A DNA stretch of 64,000 bases from an uncultured Coprococcus sp. Lineage in GTDB: Bacteria > Bacillota > Clostridia > Lachnospirales > Lachnospiraceae. The notes beneath the pieces are model-generated. The model was given only the letters and a program-made list of their open reading frames with translations, made no database searches and was not told the origin of the DNA. The stretch lies in contig CANQTC010000002.1 in the NCBI GenBank assembly GCA_947626675.1, positions 183,548-247,547 of the forward strand. The letters run 5' to 3'. Made by a program: the position numbers and the translations under genes. Of this stretch, positions 59,982 through 64,000 are shown piece after piece (the stretch's first letter is position 1; the number at the start of each line of letters is the position of its first letter).

Positions 59982-62387
59982 TTATCTTCTCCTTACTGCC
60001 CTTGTTGCAGAGCTTTTTGCAGCTTTTGTTTTCCCTCTGTATGGAATAATTATATACTTATTTAATGTTTTTGTAATTGCTTTTCTATCTATATAAGCCG
60101 TCTTTGATGATTTTACATTTGCAATCAGCTTATACTTTCCGCCACCAGACTTTCTATAAACCCTGTATCCTGTCGCACCCTTTATCTTATTCCATGATAC
60201 TTTGATACCGGATGGTCTGTCTGCGGCCTTTACTACGGGTGTTTTCAGTCTTGTAAGCGACCTTTTATTCTTTGCAGTACCAATTACGCTTCCATTATAA
60301 GCTTTTACGATATATGTATATCTTGTCCCGCCTCTTGCCTTTGCATCTACATATGTTCTTATACTTCCGCCTTTTACAGTTGCTATGCACTTATAATCAG
60401 AGGAAGACGTCTTTCTATAGATTTTATACCCTGCAGCGCCTTTTACCCTGTCCCAGGTAAGCTTAATCCCCTTCCTGGTATTGACCGCCGACTGAAGCGA
60501 CGCTTTCGCAGGCTTAATCCGATAACTGAACGAAACGGTTCCTGTATAATTTCCAATACCTGTTACAGTAACTGCTGCTGTTCCTATTTTATTATATCCG
60601 GAATACGCAACTTTATAATGATTTGATGAAACGCCGCTTACAATTACATTGGGTTTACAAGGCTTTCCTGCGTATGTATATACGGTCTGTGATAATGTTA
60701 TTTTCTTCTTCGTCAGGTCGGCTTTTGAAACATTTAATGTAAAAGACTCTTTCGTTCCTAAAAAACGGTCCGTTTCCAACAACTCGGCTGTTATCATGCA
60801 GCTTCCTGCACCCATTATATGTACGACGCCTTTTTTATCAACCGTTGCAACATTTTTATTGCTTGTCGTATAGATAATCTCTCCATCCGAATTATCTGAC
60901 AGTGCATTTACAAAATCAGCGCTGTCGTAACTTTTATTTACTACATTGTTCTGAAAACCAAGTACCGGCAGCACTTTATCTCTCTTCGGCTCTGCATCCG
61001 TATCTGTTGCTACAGCATCTTTTCTCTTAATTCCCATATCATGGAAATATGTAGTAAGTTCAACATAGCCATTTCCATAATATTGGTCCCAGCCTGGTTC
61101 ACCGAGGTCAACCGCATATTGATTTAATCGGTCTTTTACTTCCTGTATATTCGTTTCAGGTTCTATCATTTTGATATATGCTGCTGCCGCTGTTATATGG
61201 GGCGCTGCCATAGATGTTCCGCTTCTTACACGATATCCATCGATATCGGTGGAGTTTATCTTTGTACCTGGAGCAGTATAATCAACAGTATCACCATAGC
61301 AGGAATAAGAGTTTTCAATTTTCCCATTGCTGTCAATTTCTGTGACTGTGATAACTTCCTTCTTGTTTGCAGGATAGATATCGCTTACATCTTTATGGTC
61401 TCTATGTGTATTCCAATTTCCCGCCGCACAGCATACAACGATATCTCTATCAAGCGCTTCTTCGATTACCTTATCCAATTTATAGAAAAAACTCTGCTCA
61501 TTCTCCGTATCAAATTTTCCGGATGCACTATACCATCCCAAACTCATATTCACCACATCTGCCCTAACCTCTATCGCATGTTGTAATGATGTCAGAATGG
61601 CCAGATTAGAGGTCTTTCCATTGTCAAAGCACCGGAGTACCATAAGACTTACATTATCAGGCGTCATATCTGCGATAATTCCGGCAACATGGGTTCCATG
61701 TCCCATATTGTCCGTTATATTATCGTCACCCGATATAATCCCATCATCTTCCAAATAAAAATGATAACTATTCTCCATATCTATTCTGCCGGCAAATATA
61801 CCATATTGCGGTAAAATGCCGCTGTCTATAATCGCTACGCTAACCTGATTCTCTATATCATAGCTGTCATACGCTGCCTTAAGATAATCAAGTCCCATAT
61901 AGGATGCTCCCCATGATTGACATTCCGCAGGCTCTATATCCGGTATATCCATCAGAATATCTTCCGCCATGATGATTTCATCGGCAAAGCAATGATATGT
62001 ACCATAATCTTCACAAATCTCATCATAGGCATATGCTGTAGCTTCTGCCGTCTCAAATGTCAGGATATATTCATCATAAGCTTCATAGTATATGATATCT
62101 GCCGCCCCATATGTCTCCTGCAACTCATCAGCAGTTACGACAAGACGTTTCAGTGCAAACCGGTCGTTCGTATCTATCGTATCATAATCTACACTGTCAT
62201 TTTCTTTTATCAATTCAGCAACTTCAATAGCGCTGTCCGCATTTTCCGTTATCTCTACAGCCTCAGCAGCTTCTTCTGATGTCGTCATTTCAGCCGCGTA
62301 TGCCTGCTCGGAATAGCTATCGGCAAATCCCGCCGTCAGCATCACAGCCAAGAAAAAAGCTGTCCATCTTCTCAATAAACTTCTCAT
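59982..62387 (-). CDS. Secreted subtilase with Ig-like and two fibronectin III domains
   Basis: The 801 residues start with a signal peptide (1-31, ending AYAA), an acidic pro-region (about 35-155), then an S8 catalytic domain with Asp188 (AIIDSGIL), His230 (GHGTHVAG), Asn324 (AAGN) and Ser392 (SGTSMAAPH). A bacterial Ig-like domain follows (about 465-555, YTTSNKNVATVDKKGVVHI), a further beta domain, two fibronectin III repeats (about 630-795, GAAGYKIYRKTSS and GATGYRVYRKSGG) and a very basic end (RRR). There is no sorting signal; the basic end may hold it to the cell surface. It shares an operon with helD. Confidence 0.93.
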   Translation of the reverse strand: MRSLLRRWTAFFLAVMLTAGFADSYSEQAYAAEMTTSEEAAEAVEITENADSAIEVAELIKENDSVDYDTIDTNDRFALKRLVVTADELQETYGAADIIYYEAYDEYILTFETAEATAYAYDEICEDYGTYHCFADEIIMAEDILMDIPDIEPAECQSWGASYMGLDYLKAAYDSYDIENQVSVAIIDSGILPQYGIFAGRIDMENSYHFYLEDDGIISGDDNITDNMGHGTHVAGIIADMTPDNVSLMVLRCFDNGKTSNLAILTSLQHAIEVRADVVNMSLGWYSASGKFDTENEQSFFYKLDKVIEEALDRDIVVCCAAGNWNTHRDHKDVSDIYPANKKEVITVTEIDSNGKIENSYSCYGDTVDYTAPGTKINSTDIDGYRVRSGTSMAAPHITAAAAYIKMIEPETNIQEVKDRLNQYAVDLGEPGWDQYYGNGYVELTTYFHDMGIKRKDAVATDTDAEPKRDKVLPVLGFQNNVVNKSYDSADFVNALSDNSDGEIIYTTSNKNVATVDKKGVVHIMGAGSCMITAELLETDRFLGTKESFTLNVSKADLTKKKITLSQTVYTYAGKPCKPNVIVSGVSSNHYKVAYSGYNKIGTAAVTVTGIGNYTGTVSFSYRIKPAKASLQSAVNTRKGIKLTWDRVKGAAGYKIYRKTSSSDYKCIATVKGGSIRTYVDAKARGGTRYTYIVKAYNGSVIGTAKNKRSLTRLKTPVVKAADRPSGIKVSWNKIKGATGYRVYRKSGGGKYKLIANVKSSKTAYIDRKAITKTLNKYIIIPYRGKTKAAKSSATRAVRRR

Positions 62388-62409
62388 ATTAAATATCGCT
62401 CCTGTTTAT

Positions 62410-62438
62410 ATTATATCCGTTCTCAATAAGCTATTTAA
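62410..62438 (-). promoter_or_regulatory. Candidate promoter of the second subtilase
   Basis: Minus strand TTAAAT, 17 bp, TATAAT, ending about 23 bp before the ATG. Confidence 0.45.
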
Positions 62439-62494
62439 AATGTAATTTCCTTATAAATACATAGAAGTATCATCGGCAGATATATTGTAACATG

Positions 62495-62527
62495 AAAAAA
62501 TCCGGATGACAATTCATCTCCGGATTT
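62495..62527 (-). terminator. Rho-independent terminator of the toxin-immunity transcript
   Basis: AAATCCGGA/TCCGGATTT, a 9-bp perfect stem with a 12-base loop and a run of six T residues on the minus strand. Confidence 0.87.
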
Positions 62528-62946
62528 TAGTTCCTGTCAAGTACATGTTGGAAAATCTTTGTATCCGGAAGCAGTATTTCCCTATAATATAATGCAGTAT
62601 ATGAAGGTTTACACAAACTTTGGGATACTCCCTTATCCGATACAGTCTTTGTAATTCTTCTCTCCTCATCTATTAGTGTTTTGTAACCTATGCCTGCACA
62701 CCAATTACAGAAGACATACTTCCATCTTACAAAAAGCATTACTTTTCGGTTACTAAAATTTCTTTAAGTATCTTCTAAGATTCAGAACACGCTATATGAT
62801 ATTCTTTTATTGTCTATTTGAATCTCCGCCTATGCTTGAGTTTGGCTTACGAAACCATTCTCAATATAATATAGGAGGCTTTTTGTTGATACACTTATCG
62901 TTTCCACTTACATTATTCTCTCCAACATAGCTGAGATATAGTATTT

Positions 62947-63231
62947 TTAATCATTCATATAATAATTTATTAAATCTGACTTAAGTTGACTTAATAATTC
63001 ACTTTCGGATATATCCATATAATACAAATCTCCATCTTCAAGAACTCCTTTTTCTACATCTTGAATATTATCAGCACTCTCTATTACAAACGCTGACCAA
63101 TCCCTCAAAAATGTCATTTTACAATAACACTCTTTGTATCTCATAAATTTAATACCATTTATTATGACAGGGCTAAATCCAAGATTTATAAAAGTTTTTT
63201 CCATTTTATCCACAATGGCTTTATAATCCAT
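62947..63231 (-). CDS. Probable immunity protein of the RHS toxin
   Basis: A 94-residue acidic cytoplasmic protein without signal or TM (MDYKAIVDKMEKTFINLGFS ... WSAFVIESADNIQDVEKGVLEDGDLYYMDI). It starts 11 bp after the stop of the toxin gene, with GGAGGGAG, the standard arrangement for a toxin and its cognate immunity protein. The small size, acidic charge and position are the evidence; I do not recognise the family with certainty. If correct, it binds the toxin C-terminal domain and protects the producer and its kin. Confidence 0.78.
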   Translation of the reverse strand: MDYKAIVDKMEKTFINLGFSPVIINGIKFMRYKECYCKMTFLRDWSAFVIESADNIQDVEKGVLEDGDLYYMDISESELLSQLKSDLINYYMND

Positions 63232-63242
63232 ACTCCCTCCTG

Positions 63243-64000
63243 TTAATTAATCAAATTTCCATCTAAATCAATTCTAATAGTTCCTGTTTCACCAGATGAT
63301 ATTTTAAAATATGCCCCTCCATGATGACTAAGATTTGCTGGATGATACTGTAAAATTCTATCTCCACCCCAGTTTACTTTAAAACTTCCCCTATTAAGAA
63401 GTTTTACATCACAACCCTTCTGCACTAAATAATTATATAATTCATCTGCACTAACGCCTGATAATTTATTAGGATTAATTAATAAATCATCTAAACTGTT
63501 TATAGAATTTATACCACTATCAGCAGGCATCAGACTTCCCTTCGGCAGGCTTCCCCTATACATCAGCGCCGCCAGTATATACGCCGCTGTCTGCATCTCA
63601 TACTTTACTACGCTGCTGCTATCTCCGTCGCAGGCTAACGCTACCGTCATTACTACCGATGATGCTCCCCTCGCTGCTACGTCTGCTATCAGGATATCTA
63701 TTACACTTATTGCAAATACTGCGCTTGCAAAGTAAGCAAAGCCGTATAGTCCGAGTCCGCACAAATAACCTTTAAAAAATTCCTTCATCTGCGCCTCAAA
63801 TGAGTCTCCCATCAGGTTCGATACAAAGGCGCTTGTTATTCCGTTCAGGATTGCAAGCGTATTTATCTGGACTATGTTCTGTAATGCACCCTGTATTCCA
63901 AGCGCCACACTTGCGGAAACCGCACTGTAGCCGCTTGGGTCTTTGTACATGACCGGATTGTCTTTTGCATAGGTATAGCGGTGTAAGCTTGCCGGGTCAT
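63243..64000 (-). CDS. C-terminal end of RHS-repeat polymorphic toxin (5' part beyond window)
   Basis: The frame stays open to the right edge. The first visible residues, DPASLHRYTYAKDNPVMYKD and then PSGY, are the RHS core end that precedes the variable toxin domain. A hydrophobic stretch (about 20-140 after PSGY, with LCGLGLYGFAYFASAVFAI) may be a translocation region. The last 95 residues (DDLLINPNKLSGVSADELYNYL ... KVNWGGDRILQYHPANLSHHGG) look like a small toxin domain with conserved Trp, Asp, Arg and His residues. It may be a nuclease; that is a guess. An immunity gene follows. Confidence 0.85.
   Translation of the reverse strand, partial: DPASLHRYTYAKDNPVMYKDPSGYSAVSASVALGIQGALQNIVQINTLAILNGITSAFVSNLMGDSFEAQMKEFFKGYLCGLGLYGFAYFASAVFAISVIDILIADVAARGASSVVMTVALACDGDSSSVVKYEMQTAAYILAALMYRGSLPKGSLMPADSGINSINSLDDLLINPNKLSGVSADELYNYLVQKGCDVKLLNRGSFKVNWGGDRILQYHPANLSHHGGAYFKISSGETGTIRIDLDGNLIN

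Larger units (their letters stand above)
62388..62946. other. 559-bp region between second subtilase and immunity gene
   Basis: It contains the subtilase promoter, a strong terminator (62495-62527) and about 400 bp without a convincing gene. A 70-codon open frame (62527-62739, minus) has no ribosome site and ends inside the terminator. The rest looks like decayed DNA, as is usual behind polymorphic-toxin loci. Confidence 0.5.

Noticed and set aside
62527..62739. 70-codon open frame on the minus strand behind the immunity gene
   Set aside because: No ribosome site, start in AT-rich DNA, stop inside a terminator stem, and no recognisable protein features; more likely chance or remnant.
1..64000. 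CRISPR arrays, insertion sequences, tRNA or rRNA genes
   Set aside because: No regularly spaced repeats, transposase genes with terminal repeats, or recognisable structural RNA genes were seen on either strand by reading.

Overview
The window looks like the chromosome of a spore-forming, mostly anaerobic low-GC Firmicute of the Lachnospiraceae type. The evidence is sporulation genes (spoIIE, spoVT, yabP, yabQ, spoVG), an anaerobic class III ribonucleotide reductase, a paired glgC/glgD, a galKTE operon of clostridial type, and two large proteins that I recall as the Lachnospiraceae-restricted families DUF5716 and DUF5717. No rRNA, tRNA, CRISPR array or intact insertion sequence was seen. The genus cannot be fixed from the sequence alone.

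Layout. 0-4.1 kb (minus strand): the start of an ABC ATPase behind two BceR-like operator sites, a sensor histidine kinase with no adjacent response regulator, and an intracellular GH13 enzyme. 4.4-14.5 kb (minus): a membrane-anchored lipase-like hydrolase, then ftsH, hpt, tilS, spoIIE, divIC, yabQ, yabP, rqcP, HU and spoVT. 14.6-17.5 kb: an AlgX-like/MBOAT O-acetylation pair. 17.7-19.7 kb (plus): a hydrogenase-like iron-sulfur protein fused to an HD-GYP domain. 19.8-29.4 kb (minus): a probable six-gene operon made of DUF5717, an Hsp70/actin-fold DUF5716, a TPR-like protein and galK-galT-galE. 29.6-31.3 kb (plus): an aminotransferase and a PyrE-like protein. 31.4-37.5 kb (minus): ECF sigma factor, anti-sigma factor, lipoprotein and a 1337-residue subtilase. 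37.6-40 kb: two tandem trigger-factor-like lipoproteins. 40-43.7 kb (plus): nrdD, nrdG, dut. 43.7-52.5 kb (minus): a PrsA-like foldase, mfd, pth, a GlmU-like uridylyltransferase lacking the acetyltransferase half, then spoVG-glgD-glgC. 52.8-56.7 kb: an asparaginase-family protein with an acidic tail, a Fur/PerR regulator, and a YtrA-type GntR regulator with its ABC transporter. 56.8-64 kb (minus): a lipase, a HelD-like helicase, a second subtilase, and at the right edge the end of an RHS polymorphic toxin with its probable immunity gene.

How it fits together. The order spoVG-glmU-pth-mfd-prsA and spoVT-HU-rqcP-yabP-yabQ-divIC-spoIIE-tilS-hpt-ftsH matches one ancestral Firmicute block. Here the two halves have the same orientation but are about 29 kb apart, and the DNA between them (about 14.6-43.7 kb) carries most of the unusual genes. 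Local control signals are often readable: a probable sigma-E promoter for yabP inside the rqcP terminator, a sigma-G-like promoter for spoVT, NrdR boxes and a terminator-like leader hairpin before nrdD, a Fur-family inverted repeat over the fur promoter, and YtrA-type operators over the gntR promoter.

Most interesting candidates: the DUF5717/Hsp70-like/TPR trio, the hydrogenase-like HD-GYP sensor, the sigma/anti-sigma/lipoprotein/giant-subtilase operon, the tandem lipid-anchored trigger-factor-like proteins, and the RHS toxin-immunity pair. All functional statements come from motifs and context read by eye; no database search was run.
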